A stretch of 57,320 nt of DNA from JAWLBM01 sp041687675 (GTDB lineage Bacteria > Pseudomonadota > Alphaproteobacteria > Rhizobiales > Pleomorphomonadaceae). The notes beneath the pieces were generated by a model. That model was not told the origin of the DNA. It did not search any database and worked only from the letters and a program-made list of their open reading frames with translations. The stretch covers positions 1 through 57,320 of the forward strand of contig JAWLBM010000031.1 in the NCBI GenBank assembly GCA_041687675.1, in the 5' to 3' direction. Made by a program: the position numbers and the translations under genes. Shown piece by piece: positions 27,719 through 35,525 of the stretch; within the stretch, counting starts at the first letter, position 1, and every line of letters starts with the position of its first letter.

Positions 27719-28183
27719 ATGGGGATCGCACTGCGCTTCGCCGCCGTGGTCGTGGCTGCCGGGCTCTCCGGCTGCGGGTCGGGGCTGCTGCCCGGGCCGG
27801 GCGACGACGGTCCGCTGGCGACGCCCTCGGCCTACGCCGCCTTCGCCGACCTCGGAACCGCCAAGGAGCACTTCCGCCGCGGCGAGCTCACCCTCGCCGA
27901 GACCGGCTTTCGCGCCGCGCTCGCCCGCGAGCCGGACAATGTCGAGGCGCTGGTCGGCCTCGCCGCCACCTACGACCGCCTCGCCGACTGGACCCGCGCC
28001 GACGCCGCCTACGACCGCGCCCTCGCGCTCGCCGGCCGCCGTCCCGAGATCCTCAACAACCTCGGCTACTCCCAGTACCTGCGCGGCGACCACGCCCGCG
28101 CCAGGGCCATCTTCCAGGAAGCCGCCGACCTAGCCCCCGATAACGCCGTGGTGCAGGCGAACCTGGCGACGGTGGGCGGGTAG
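27719..28183 (+). CDS. TadD-like lipoprotein with TPR repeats
   Basis: 154 residues from the ATG at 27719, chosen over one at 27695 because GGGGAAGG lies just in front and the signal peptide is then normal. A lipobox LSGC places the lipidated Cys at residue 19. Two to three tetratricopeptide repeats follow (FRRGELTLAETGFRAALAREP, YDRLADWTRADAAYDRALALAG, YLRGDHARARAIFQEAADLAP). TadD lipoproteins are needed for Tad secretin assembly; the position behind tadC supports the link, though the protein could serve another system. It ends in TAG. Confidence 0.82.
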   Translation: MGIALRFAAVVVAAGLSGCGSGLLPGPGDDGPLATPSAYAAFADLGTAKEHFRRGELTLAETGFRAALAREPDNVEALVGLAATYDRLADWTRADAAYDRALALAGRRPEILNNLGYSQYLRGDHARARAIFQEAADLAPDNAVVQANLATVGG

Positions 28184-28236
28184 GACGCGTCGCTTCGGCT
28201 ATGCCGGAACGCCGGAGGACCGGCCTGCGTGATCCC

Positions 28237-29010
28237 TCACCCGTCCTTCCACTCCGGCTTGCGCTTCTCCAGGAAAGCCTTCATGCCTTCCTTCTGGTCC
28301 GCGGTGGCGAACATGGAGTGGAACAGGCGGCGCTCGTAGCGCAGGCCTTCGGAGAGGGGGGTCTCGTCGGCGCGCTCGACGGACTCCTTGGCCATCATCA
28401 CGGCGGGGACGGAGTGGCCGGCGATGGTCTCGGCGACGGCGAGGGCCTCGTCGAGGAGGCGGTCGGCCGGGACCACGCGGGAGACGAGGCCGGCCCGCTC
28501 GGCTTCCTCGGCGTCCATCATCCGGCCGGTGAGGATGAGGTCCATCGCCTTCGCCCGGCCGACGAGGCGGGTAAGCCGCTGGGTGCCGCCCATGCCCGGC
28601 ATGATGCCGAGGCGGATCTCGGGCTGGCCGAACTTCGCGGTGTCGGCGGCGATCACGATGTCGCACATCATCACCACCTCGCAGCCGCCGCCGAGGGCAT
28701 AGCCCGCGACCGCCGCGATCACCGGCTTGCGGGTGGAGGCGAAGCGGTCCCAGCCGGAGAAGAGGTCGGCGCCGAAGGCCTCGGCGTAGCTCTTGTCGGC
28801 CATCTCGGCGACGTCGGCGCCGGCGGCGAAGGCCTTCTCCGAGCCGGTGAGCACGATGGCGCGCACCTCGGGATCCTCGTCGGCGCGGCGGGTGAGGTCG
28901 ACGAGGTCGCCCATCACCGTGGTGTTGAGGGCGTTCATCACCTTCGGCCGGTCGATGCGCGCGAGCAGCACCGACCCGCGCATCTCGTGCCTGATCGTCT
29001 CGAACTCCAT
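28237..29010 (-). CDS. Enoyl-CoA hydratase
   Basis: 257 residues from the ATG at 29010; the long frame further upstream is a shadow of the neighbouring gene. Crotonase fold: oxyanion-hole segments GSEKAFAAGADVAEM and AGYALGGGCEV, with both catalytic glutamates of the classical family, Glu111 (GGGCE) and Glu131 (GQPEIRLG), 20 residues apart as in mitochondrial ECH. Hydrates trans-2-enoyl-CoA in fatty-acid beta-oxidation or related routes. Follows the EEP gene by 29 bases on the same strand; convergent with tadD. Confidence 0.93.
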   Translation of the reverse strand: MEFETIRHEMRGSVLLARIDRPKVMNALNTTVMGDLVDLTRRADEDPEVRAIVLTGSEKAFAAGADVAEMADKSYAEAFGADLFSGWDRFASTRKPVIAAVAGYALGGGCEVVMMCDIVIAADTAKFGQPEIRLGIMPGMGGTQRLTRLVGRAKAMDLILTGRMMDAEEAERAGLVSRVVPADRLLDEALAVAETIAGHSVPAVMMAKESVERADETPLSEGLRYERRLFHSMFATADQKEGMKAFLEKRKPEWKDG

Positions 29011-29039
29011 GATGGGCTCCGGAACCGGGGGAACGGGTC

Positions 29040-29936
29040 TCAGCCGTGCGCCTCGCGCGGATGCGGGGCGTGCACCGGCAGCGGCACGCTGATGTCGACC
29101 AGCGCCTTCACCGGCAGGTGGTCCGAGGCGACGCGGGCGAGCGGCGAATGGTGGACGGCGATGTCCTCGATCGTCCCGTGCGGCCAGCCGAGGATGCGGT
29201 CGAGCGTCAGGATCGGCCGGCGCGAGGGGAAGCTCGGATGGGAGAGGCCGAACGGGCCGAACAGCGGCTCCAGCTCGAACAGCGGCGAGTCCGGCCGGTC
29301 CGGGCGCCACTCGTTGAAGTCGCCCATCAGGAGGGTCGGCATCGGGTCGGTGCGGTCGACGGCGGAGATGAGCGCCGAGGCCTGGCGCTTGCGCGAGCGC
29401 TTCAGGAGGCCGAGGTGGGCGCCGATCACCCGGAGCGGGGCGCCTTCGATGTCGATCTCGGCCATCACCGCGCCGCGGGGCTCGGCATAGGGCAGGTCGA
29501 TGCGGCGCACCCGCGTCGCTTTGCCGCCGCGCACGAACAGGGCGTTGCCGTGCCAGCCGTGGCTGTCCGGCCGGACCGCGACCGGGACCAGCCGCAGGCC
29601 GGTGCGCCGCTCCATCGCCTCGACGTCGAGCAGCCCGGCGCGCACGCCGAGGCGGCGGTCGGCCTCCTGCAGGGCGAGCACGTCGCAGTCGAGTTCCTCG
29701 ATGACCGCGATGATCCGGTCCGGGTCGAACACCCCGTCGGTGCCGATGCACTTGTGGATGTTGTAGGATGCCGCGACGAGCCGCTTGTGGCGGTTCGGGA
29801 ACCCCGGATGGGGGGAGGTGTCCGGCCCGCGCCGCAGGGCGCGTTCGAGGATCTCCGCCAGCGGGGAGCGGCGGTCGGGATCCGGCCTCATGGTCCGGGT
29901 GAGCGATGTGGAACGGCGCGGATCGTCGGACGTCAT
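29040..29936 (-). CDS. Endonuclease/exonuclease/phosphatase family protein
   Basis: 298 residues if started at the ATG at 29936; starts at 29960 or a Met 15 codons further in are also possible. EEP fold motifs: AASYNIHKCIGTDGVFD (metal ligand Asn), LALQEADRR (catalytic Glu), VIGAHLGLLKRSRKRQ, LLMGDFNEW and the terminal ASDHLPVKA (Asp-His pair). Cytoplasmic by the absence of a signal peptide. Substrate unknown: the fold covers nucleases, phosphodiesterases and lipid phosphatases. Upstream neighbour is the divergent ABC exporter at 30120. Confidence 0.85.
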   Translation of the reverse strand: MTSDDPRRSTSLTRTMRPDPDRRSPLAEILERALRRGPDTSPHPGFPNRHKRLVAASYNIHKCIGTDGVFDPDRIIAVIEELDCDVLALQEADRRLGVRAGLLDVEAMERRTGLRLVPVAVRPDSHGWHGNALFVRGGKATRVRRIDLPYAEPRGAVMAEIDIEGAPLRVIGAHLGLLKRSRKRQASALISAVDRTDPMPTLLMGDFNEWRPDRPDSPLFELEPLFGPFGLSHPSFPSRRPILTLDRILGWPHGTIEDIAVHHSPLARVASDHLPVKALVDISVPLPVHAPHPREAHG

Positions 29937-30119
29937 GGTTTTCCCGACCTCGTTTGGCATCCCCGCCCGGTCCCGTCAACCACGCCGGTCGGAATGGCGG
30001 CCGCGGGAGCGAAACACCGCCGGCGCCGCTCGCGTTCATGCTTCGGAGAGGCTGCCGGTTTACCCCGGCGCAATGCGCAGGGCGGTAAAGAGGCGGGGAG
30101 ACGAAAGGCGGAAACACCC

Positions 30120-30872
30120 ATGCGCGTGCCGGCACTGGAACTCGCGGGCCTCGAAAAGCGCTTCGACCGGCCCGCCGTGGCCGGTCTCGACCTCACCGTC
30201 GCCCCGGGTGAATTCTACGCCCTGCTCGGCCCCAACGGGGCGGGAAAGACCACGACGCTCAGGATGGTCGCGGGCCTGATGAAGCCGGACGCCGGCACGA
30301 TCCGCATCTACGGCCACGACGCGGTGGCCGACCCCGTCGCGGCCAAGCGGCTGACCGCCTGGATCCCCGACGAGCCGATGATCTACGACAAGCTGACGCC
30401 GATGGAATACCTCGCCTTCGTCGCCGGGCTGTGGAGCATCGACCCGGCGCGGGCCGCACGGGAGGCGCGGGACCTCGTCGGCCTGCTCGGCCTCGGCCCG
30501 CACGCCGACGAGCGCTGCGAGGGCTTCTCCAAGGGCATGCGGCAGAAGGTGGCGCTCGCCGGGGCGCTGATCCACGAGCCGCGCCTCATCATCCTCGACG
30601 AGCCGCTGACCGGCCTCGACGCGGGGTCCGCGCGCCTCGTCAAGGACGTGCTGAAGGCCCGCGTCGCCGGCGGGGCGACGATCATCCTCACCACCCACAT
30701 CCTCGAGGTGGCAGAGCGGATGGCCGAGCGGATCGGCCTCATCGCCGGCGGCCGGCTGATCGCCGAGGGCACGCTCGGCGACCTTCGCGGCGCCGCCGGC
30801 GCCAGCGAGGCGACGCTGGAGGAGGTGTTCCTCGCGCTCACCGCCGCCGGTCCGCCGGGCGTGGCGGCATGA
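30120..30872 (+). CDS. ABC transporter ATP-binding protein (exporter type)
   Basis: 250 residues. Walker A GPNGAGKTT at about 36-44, signature FSKGMRQKVALAGAL near 139, Walker B LIILDEPLTGLD and switch His in TTHILEVAERM. The signature is the degenerate xSKGMxQK form of ABC-2-type exporters rather than LSGGQ of importers. Its stop overlaps the next start (ATGA), so it acts with the permease of 30869-32407. Substrate unknown. The ATG at 30120 was chosen because the open frame upstream is a shadow of the EEP gene. Confidence 0.93.
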   Translation: MRVPALELAGLEKRFDRPAVAGLDLTVAPGEFYALLGPNGAGKTTTLRMVAGLMKPDAGTIRIYGHDAVADPVAAKRLTAWIPDEPMIYDKLTPMEYLAFVAGLWSIDPARAAREARDLVGLLGLGPHADERCEGFSKGMRQKVALAGALIHEPRLIILDEPLTGLDAGSARLVKDVLKARVAGGATIILTTHILEVAERMAERIGLIAGGRLIAEGTLGDLRGAAGASEATLEEVFLALTAAGPPGVAA

Positions 30873-32407
30873 CCGCCGCGGCCGGGCGCTTCGCCTGGTT
30901 CGCCGGCCACGAGGCGCGGCTCGCCGGGCGCGACCTGATCGCCTTCCTCACCGGCGGGCGGCGGCGCTCGCTGCTGGCGGCGCTGGCCTGGGTCCTCGTC
31001 ATCGAGGCGGCGTTCCACCTGGTCGCCTTCGCCGCGCTCGGCGGCGCCACGGTGCTCGCCGGACCGCTGGACGTGCCGATGCTGGTGCTGGTCAGCGGCA
31101 TCGGCTTTCTCTCCTTCGCGCTGATGCTGGCGCAGGCGATGGAATCGGTGACCCGGGTCCTCTACGGCCGCGCCGACCTCGACCTGATCCTCTCCTCGCC
31201 GGCGCCGGCGACCGGGCTGTTCGCGCTGCGCACCGGCCTCACCGCCCTCGGCACCACCGCCATGGCGCTGTTCCTGGTCGGCCCCTTCCTCAACGCGGCG
31301 GCGGTGCTGCACCGGCCGGGCTGGATCGCCGGCTACGGAGTGGTCGCCGCCATGGGCATGACGGCGGCCGCGGTGGCGATCGCGCTCACGCTGGCGCTGT
31401 TCCGGGCGATCGGCGCGCGGCGCACCCGGGTGGTGGCGCAGGTCGTGGCGGCGATCATCGGCGCCGGATTCGTCATCGGCGGCCAGGCGGCGGGCATCCT
31501 GCTCTACGGCGACCTCGGCCGGCTGGCGATCCTCACCTCGCCGGACTCCATGGCGATCGCCCCCGGCCCGGACAGCGCCCTGTGGTGGCCCGCCCGGGCC
31601 GCAGCCGGGGACGTTGCGGCGCTCGTCCCCGTGGTCGGTCTCGCCGCCCTGCTGTTCACGGCGACCGCCGTCCTCGCCGGCCGCAGCTTCCCGGCGGTGG
31701 CGATCGCCAACGCCGGCGTGGCGACGGTGCGGGCGGTGACCGGCCGGCGCGCGGCGATCGGCTTCCGCCTGCGCTCGCCGGCCGCCTGCCTGCGGGAGAA
31801 GGAGCTGCGGCTGCTGCTGCGCGACCCCTGGCTCATCTCCCAGACGCTGATGCAGGTGCTCTACCTGGTGCCGCCGGCGCTGCTGCTCTGGATCAACTTC
31901 GGCCGGCAGGTGGAGCTGCCGGCGGTGCTGGTGCCGATCGTGGTGATGGCGGCCGGCCAGCTCGCCGGCGGGCTCGCCTGGCTCACCATCTCCGGCGAGG
32001 ATGCGCCGGACCTCGTCGCCACAGCCCCGATCCGCCGCGCGACGGCGATGCGGGCGAAGGTGGAGGCGGTGCTGGTCGCCGTCGCGGTGCCGCTGGCGCT
32101 GCCGATGGCGCTGCTCCTCGCCACCAGCCTCTTCACCGCCGCCGTCGCGCTGGCGGCGATCCTCGCCGCGGTCGCCTCGGCGACGGCGATCCAGTTCCTG
32201 TTCCGCACGGCGGCCCGCCGCAGCCAGTTCCGCCGACGCCAGACGGCCTCGCGGATCGCCACCTTCGCGGAGGCCTTTTCCTCGATCTCCTGGGCCGCCG
32301 CCGGCGGCCTCGCGGCGGCGGGAAGCATGATCGCGGCGGTGCCGGCCGCGCTCGCGCTCGCGGTGGTCGCGGTCGCCTGGGCCGCGAGCCCGCGCCGCAA
32401 CGACTGA
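30869..32407 (+). CDS. ABC-2 type permease, large
   Basis: 512 residues with about twelve hydrophobic segments, beginning after a short cytoplasmic stretch. Motifs: YGRADLDLILSSPAPA in the first third and CLREKELRLLLRDPWLISQTL in the middle, both found in two-lobed permeases in which two ABC-2 modules are fused in one chain. Partners the ATPase immediately upstream through a four-base overlap. The exported substrate cannot be inferred. Ends 75 bases before the aminotransferase. Confidence 0.85.
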   Translation: MTAAAGRFAWFAGHEARLAGRDLIAFLTGGRRRSLLAALAWVLVIEAAFHLVAFAALGGATVLAGPLDVPMLVLVSGIGFLSFALMLAQAMESVTRVLYGRADLDLILSSPAPATGLFALRTGLTALGTTAMALFLVGPFLNAAAVLHRPGWIAGYGVVAAMGMTAAAVAIALTLALFRAIGARRTRVVAQVVAAIIGAGFVIGGQAAGILLYGDLGRLAILTSPDSMAIAPGPDSALWWPARAAAGDVAALVPVVGLAALLFTATAVLAGRSFPAVAIANAGVATVRAVTGRRAAIGFRLRSPAACLREKELRLLLRDPWLISQTLMQVLYLVPPALLLWINFGRQVELPAVLVPIVVMAAGQLAGGLAWLTISGEDAPDLVATAPIRRATAMRAKVEAVLVAVAVPLALPMALLLATSLFTAAVALAAILAAVASATAIQFLFRTAARRSQFRRRQTASRIATFAEAFSSISWAAAGGLAAAGSMIAAVPAALALAVVAVAWAASPRRND

Positions 32408-32482
32408 CGCCGCGGGCCGGCTTGCCGCCGGGCGCGGGTGCCCGTATCGTCCGCTCTCCCGACCGGTCCCGGACCCCTGGCG

Positions 32483-33646
32483 ATGAAGCCCACCAACCCG
32501 CTGTTCACCGGCCTGCCCACCACCGTGTTCGAGGTGATGTCGCGCCTCGCCGCGGAGACCGGCGCGATCAACCTCGGCCAGGGCTTCCCCGACGTCGACG
32601 GCCCGGAGGAGATCCGCCGCGCCGCGGCCGAGGCGCTGATGGCCGGGCCGAACCAGTATCCCTCGATGATGGGGATCCCCGCGCTCCGCCAGGCGGTCGC
32701 GGACGCCAACCGGCGCTTCCACGGGCTCGAGGTCGACTGGCAGAGCGAGGTGATGGTCACCTCCGGCGCCACCGAGGCGATCGCCGACGCGATCCTCGCC
32801 CTGGTGGAGCCCGGCGACGAGGTGGTGCTGATCGAGCCGCTCTACGACTGCTACCTGCCGATGGTGCGCCAGGCCGGCGGCATCCCGAAGCTCGTCCGCA
32901 TCACCCCGCCCACCTGGGAACTCGACCCGGAGGCGCTGGCCGCGGCCTTTTCCGGGCGGACCAAGGCGATCCTCCTCAACACGCCGATGAACCCCGCCGG
33001 GAAGGTGTTCACCCGGGCGGAGCTCGAGCTGATCGCCGGGCTCTGCCTCGAGCACGACGCCTATGTCATCGCCGACGAGGTCTACGAGCACCTCGTCTTC
33101 GACGGCCGCCGGCACCTCACCCCGATGGCGCTGCCCGGCATGCGCGACCGGGTGGTCAGGATCGGCTCCGCCGGCAAGACCTTCTCGCTCACCGGCTGGA
33201 AGATCGGCTACATCACCGCCGCGCCGAACCTGCTGGCGCCGATCGCCAAGGCGCACCAGTTCGTCACCTTCACGACGCCGCCGGACCTGCAGGCGGCGGT
33301 GGCCCTGGGCCTCGGCTTCGGCGACGACTATTTCCAGCGCTTCGTCGCGGACCTCGAGGCCAAGCGCGACCGGCTCTCCGCCGGCCTCGCCCGCCTCGGC
33401 TTCGAGGTGCTCGACTGCGCCGGCACCTACTTCGTCACCACCGACACACGCCCGCTCGGGATCGGCGACGACCGGGAGGCGGCGATGCGGATGACCCGGG
33501 AGGCCGGTGTCGCGGCGGTGCCGCTGTCCGCCTTCTACGCCTCCGATCCGCCGACCGAGTTCATCCGCTTCTGCTTCTGCAAGCGCGACGCCGTGCTCGA
33601 CGAGGCGCTCGACCGCCTCGCCCGGTTCCTGCGCCGGGCCGCCTGA
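32483..33646 (+). CDS. Class I/II PLP aminotransferase
   Basis: 387 residues from the ATG at 32483. Fold type I: Asn170 (NTPMNPAGK), Asp198 (VIADEVYEH), and PLP-binding Lys232 in GSAGKTFSLTGWKIGY; QYPSMMGIPALRQAV binds substrate. The closest named relatives by motif are YbdL (methionine aminotransferase) and kynurenine/glutamine transaminase types. True substrate unproven. It lies between the ABC exporter and an asparaginase, all plus-strand with gaps of 72-75 bases, so amino-nitrogen turnover could be a common theme. Confidence 0.9.
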   Translation: MKPTNPLFTGLPTTVFEVMSRLAAETGAINLGQGFPDVDGPEEIRRAAAEALMAGPNQYPSMMGIPALRQAVADANRRFHGLEVDWQSEVMVTSGATEAIADAILALVEPGDEVVLIEPLYDCYLPMVRQAGGIPKLVRITPPTWELDPEALAAAFSGRTKAILLNTPMNPAGKVFTRAELELIAGLCLEHDAYVIADEVYEHLVFDGRRHLTPMALPGMRDRVVRIGSAGKTFSLTGWKIGYITAAPNLLAPIAKAHQFVTFTTPPDLQAAVALGLGFGDDYFQRFVADLEAKRDRLSAGLARLGFEVLDCAGTYFVTTDTRPLGIGDDREAAMRMTREAGVAAVPLSAFYASDPPTEFIRFCFCKRDAVLDEALDRLARFLRRAA

Positions 33647-33718
33647 GACGCGACGCCGCTGTTCCCTCCGCAGCCGCGGCCGTGCTATCGCCGCGGCCTC
33701 TGGTTCGGGAAGACGGCG

Positions 33719-34753
33719 ATGACGAATCCGGTTCTGGTCGAGGTGACCCGCGCCAACGTGGTGGAGAGCCGCCATCGCGGCGCGGTGGCGGTGGTGGATG
33801 CGGCGGGCGGCGTCCTGCTCGCGCTCGGCGAGGTGGACCGGCCCATCTTCCCTCGCTCGGCCATCAAGGGCCTCCAGGCCTTGCCGCTGGTCGAGAGCGG
33901 GGCGGCCGACCGCTTCGGCCTCGGCGACCGCGAACTCGCGCTTGCGCAGGCATCGCACCATGGCGAGGCGATGCACGTCGCCACCGCACGGCGGATGCTT
34001 GCGGCGGCCGGCCTCCATGAGGGCTGCCTCGAATGCGGCCCGCAATGGCCGAAGCGCATGCGCGACCAGGCGGTCCTGCAGCGGATGGGCGGCGGGCCGA
34101 CCCGGATCCACAACAACTGCTCCGGCAAGCACGCCGGCTTCCTCTGCGCCGCCGTCGCCTTCGGCCACGATCCGGCCGGCTACGTGAAGCCCGACCATCC
34201 GACCATGCGCGAGGTGGTCGCGGCGATGGCGGCGGTGACCGGCGCGCCGCACCTCGAGGCGGCAAGGGGCGTGGACGGCTGCTCGATCCCGACCTTCGCC
34301 ATTCCGCTGAAGGACCTCGCCCGGGGATTCGCCCGCTTCGCCACCGGCGAGGGCCTCGGGCCGGAGCGGGCGCGGGCAGCCCGGCGGCTGCGCGCCGCCG
34401 CGGCGGCGGCGCCGGAGATGGTGGCGGGGACCGGCGGCCACTGCACCCTGGTGATGGAACTTCTCGGCGCGGCGGCCTTCGTCAAGGTCGGCGCCGAGGG
34501 CGTCTACACCGCGGCGCTGCCGGACCTCGGCCTCGGCGTCGCGCTCAAGATCGACGACGGCGCGTCGCGCGCGGCGGAGACCGCTGTCGGCGCGGTGCTC
34601 GAGTCGCTGCTCGGCATCGGCGAGGCGGACCCCCGGCACGAGCGGATGATGGCCCTGGTCCGGCCGAAGGTCACGAGCCGCAACGGCGAGGTGGTCGGCG
34701 AGACGCGCCCGTCGGCGGACTTTTCGGCAGCGCTGCGGGCGGCGGGCCGCTAG
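33719..34753 (+). CDS. Type III L-asparaginase (Rhizobium etli AnsA-like)
   Basis: 344 residues. Hydrolyses asparagine to aspartate and ammonia. This is the PF06089 family, unrelated to E. coli-type asparaginases. Ser47 and Lys50 (FPRSAIK), and Cys134, Lys137 (HNNCSGKHAG) and Cys188 (VDGCSIPTF) fall one residue off the active-site and zinc-ligand numbers I recall for the R. etli ReAV enzyme (Ser48, Lys51, Cys135, Lys138, Cys189), so the site appears complete. No signal peptide. Ends in TAG, immediately abutting a palindromic repeat. Confidence 0.92.
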   Translation: MTNPVLVEVTRANVVESRHRGAVAVVDAAGGVLLALGEVDRPIFPRSAIKGLQALPLVESGAADRFGLGDRELALAQASHHGEAMHVATARRMLAAAGLHEGCLECGPQWPKRMRDQAVLQRMGGGPTRIHNNCSGKHAGFLCAAVAFGHDPAGYVKPDHPTMREVVAAMAAVTGAPHLEAARGVDGCSIPTFAIPLKDLARGFARFATGEGLGPERARAARRLRAAAAAAPEMVAGTGGHCTLVMELLGAAAFVKVGAEGVYTAALPDLGLGVALKIDDGASRAAETAVGAVLESLLGIGEADPRHERMMALVRPKVTSRNGEVVGETRPSADFSAALRAAGR

Positions 34754-34860
34754 AGCATATTCCGTTCAGATCGGACGGATCTGAACGACAGGAATAGGCT
34801 CAAGCTTAAAATCCGGAGCGATTTCTCGCCGATCAGGTGAGTCCACCTGATCGGAAGGCG
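34751..34860. repeat. Palindromic intergenic repeat with two hairpins
   Basis: An AT-richer block between convergent genes. Hairpin 1 has a perfect 10-bp stem CGTTCAGATC/GATCTGAACG (34763-34787, loop GGACG). Hairpin 2 has a perfect 11-bp stem CCGATCAGGTG/CACCTGATCGG (34829-34854, loop AGTC). They flank AGGCTCAAGCTTAAAATC. Blocks starting AGAGCAT...CCG with such palindromes are dispersed in many Hyphomicrobiales genomes; I see only one copy here, so the repeat status rests on that resemblance. It may also terminate transcription from both sides. Confidence 0.6.
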
Positions 34861-34897
34861 CTCGGGGCCCGCCATCGGCGAGGGCGGCGGCCGGCCC

Positions 34898-35407
34898 TCA
34901 GTCCGCGACCATCGCGAAGCTGACGTTGTCGGACGGGACGACCGCGCCATTGTCGAGCATGCGCGCCGTCTGCACGCCGATCTCGCTGCTCCAGCAGCCG
35001 TTCTGCCGGTAGTAGGCGAAATAGGCGCCGTTCAGGTCGAAGATGCTGTTGCTGTACTCGACGGTTACCTGCGGGACGAGGTTCCGCACGGTGAAGTTGG
35101 ACATGTTCGCCGGGCGGATACAGTAGAGCCCGGTGGAGCCGGCCGGCAGCCGCACCCGGACGACCCTCTTCTGCCGCAGGATCTCCCGGCCGATCGCGTC
35201 GTAGACGATCGCCACCCGGGCGTCGCCGACACTGGCGGACTGCACCCCCTCGAGGCTCAAAGTCCGCTGCGGAAGCCCGGCGGGACCCTGGATCCTGGGC
35301 GCGCCCGGCTCGTCGTTGCGCCGCGGCTTCTCTTCGGCGGCCAGGGCTGAGGTGGCGCCAACGCCGGCAACGAGCGCGGCGACCAGGGCGGCCTTCATGA
35401 GCTTCAT
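34898..35407 (-). CDS. Exported protein of unknown function
   Basis: 169 residues from the ATG at 35407 (GAAAGGTG upstream). Sec signal peptide about 1-24 (AGVGATSALAA). The mature part begins with a charged segment EEKPRRNDEPGAPRIQGPAG, then alternating short strands (VGDARVAIVYDAIGREIL, VVRVRLPAGSTGLYCI, VPQVTVEYSNSIFDLNGAYFAYYR) and two Cys that could form a disulfide (in GLYCIRP and NGCWSSE). I know no family. Probably periplasmic and beta-rich. Convergent with the asparaginase across the palindromic repeat; the TIGR03808 gene lies upstream on the same strand. Confidence 0.72.
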   Translation of the reverse strand: MKLMKAALVAALVAGVGATSALAAEEKPRRNDEPGAPRIQGPAGLPQRTLSLEGVQSASVGDARVAIVYDAIGREILRQKRVVRVRLPAGSTGLYCIRPANMSNFTVRNLVPQVTVEYSNSIFDLNGAYFAYYRQNGCWSSEIGVQTARMLDNGAVVPSDNVSFAMVAD

Positions 35408-35525
35408 CGTGTTCACCTTTCTCGCGATCCGCCCGCCCCGCGCTGCCGGGTGGTGGGCTATCGCATGATCATTGGCGATTGTGGCTGAACCAGTGATGGC
35501 CCGCCCGTTCATCTAGCTGAACGGC

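Noticed and set aside
28237..30135. 632-codon reading that would fuse enoyl-CoA hydratase to an upstream extension
   Set aside because: Only the last 257 codons match crotonases; the rest is an out-of-frame shadow of the EEP gene, and a good ATG lies at 29010.
30383..34639. Minus-strand open frame of 1418 codons opposite the ABC, aminotransferase and asparaginase genes
   Set aside because: Covers four clearly coded plus-strand genes; residues are GC-biased without any fold signature.
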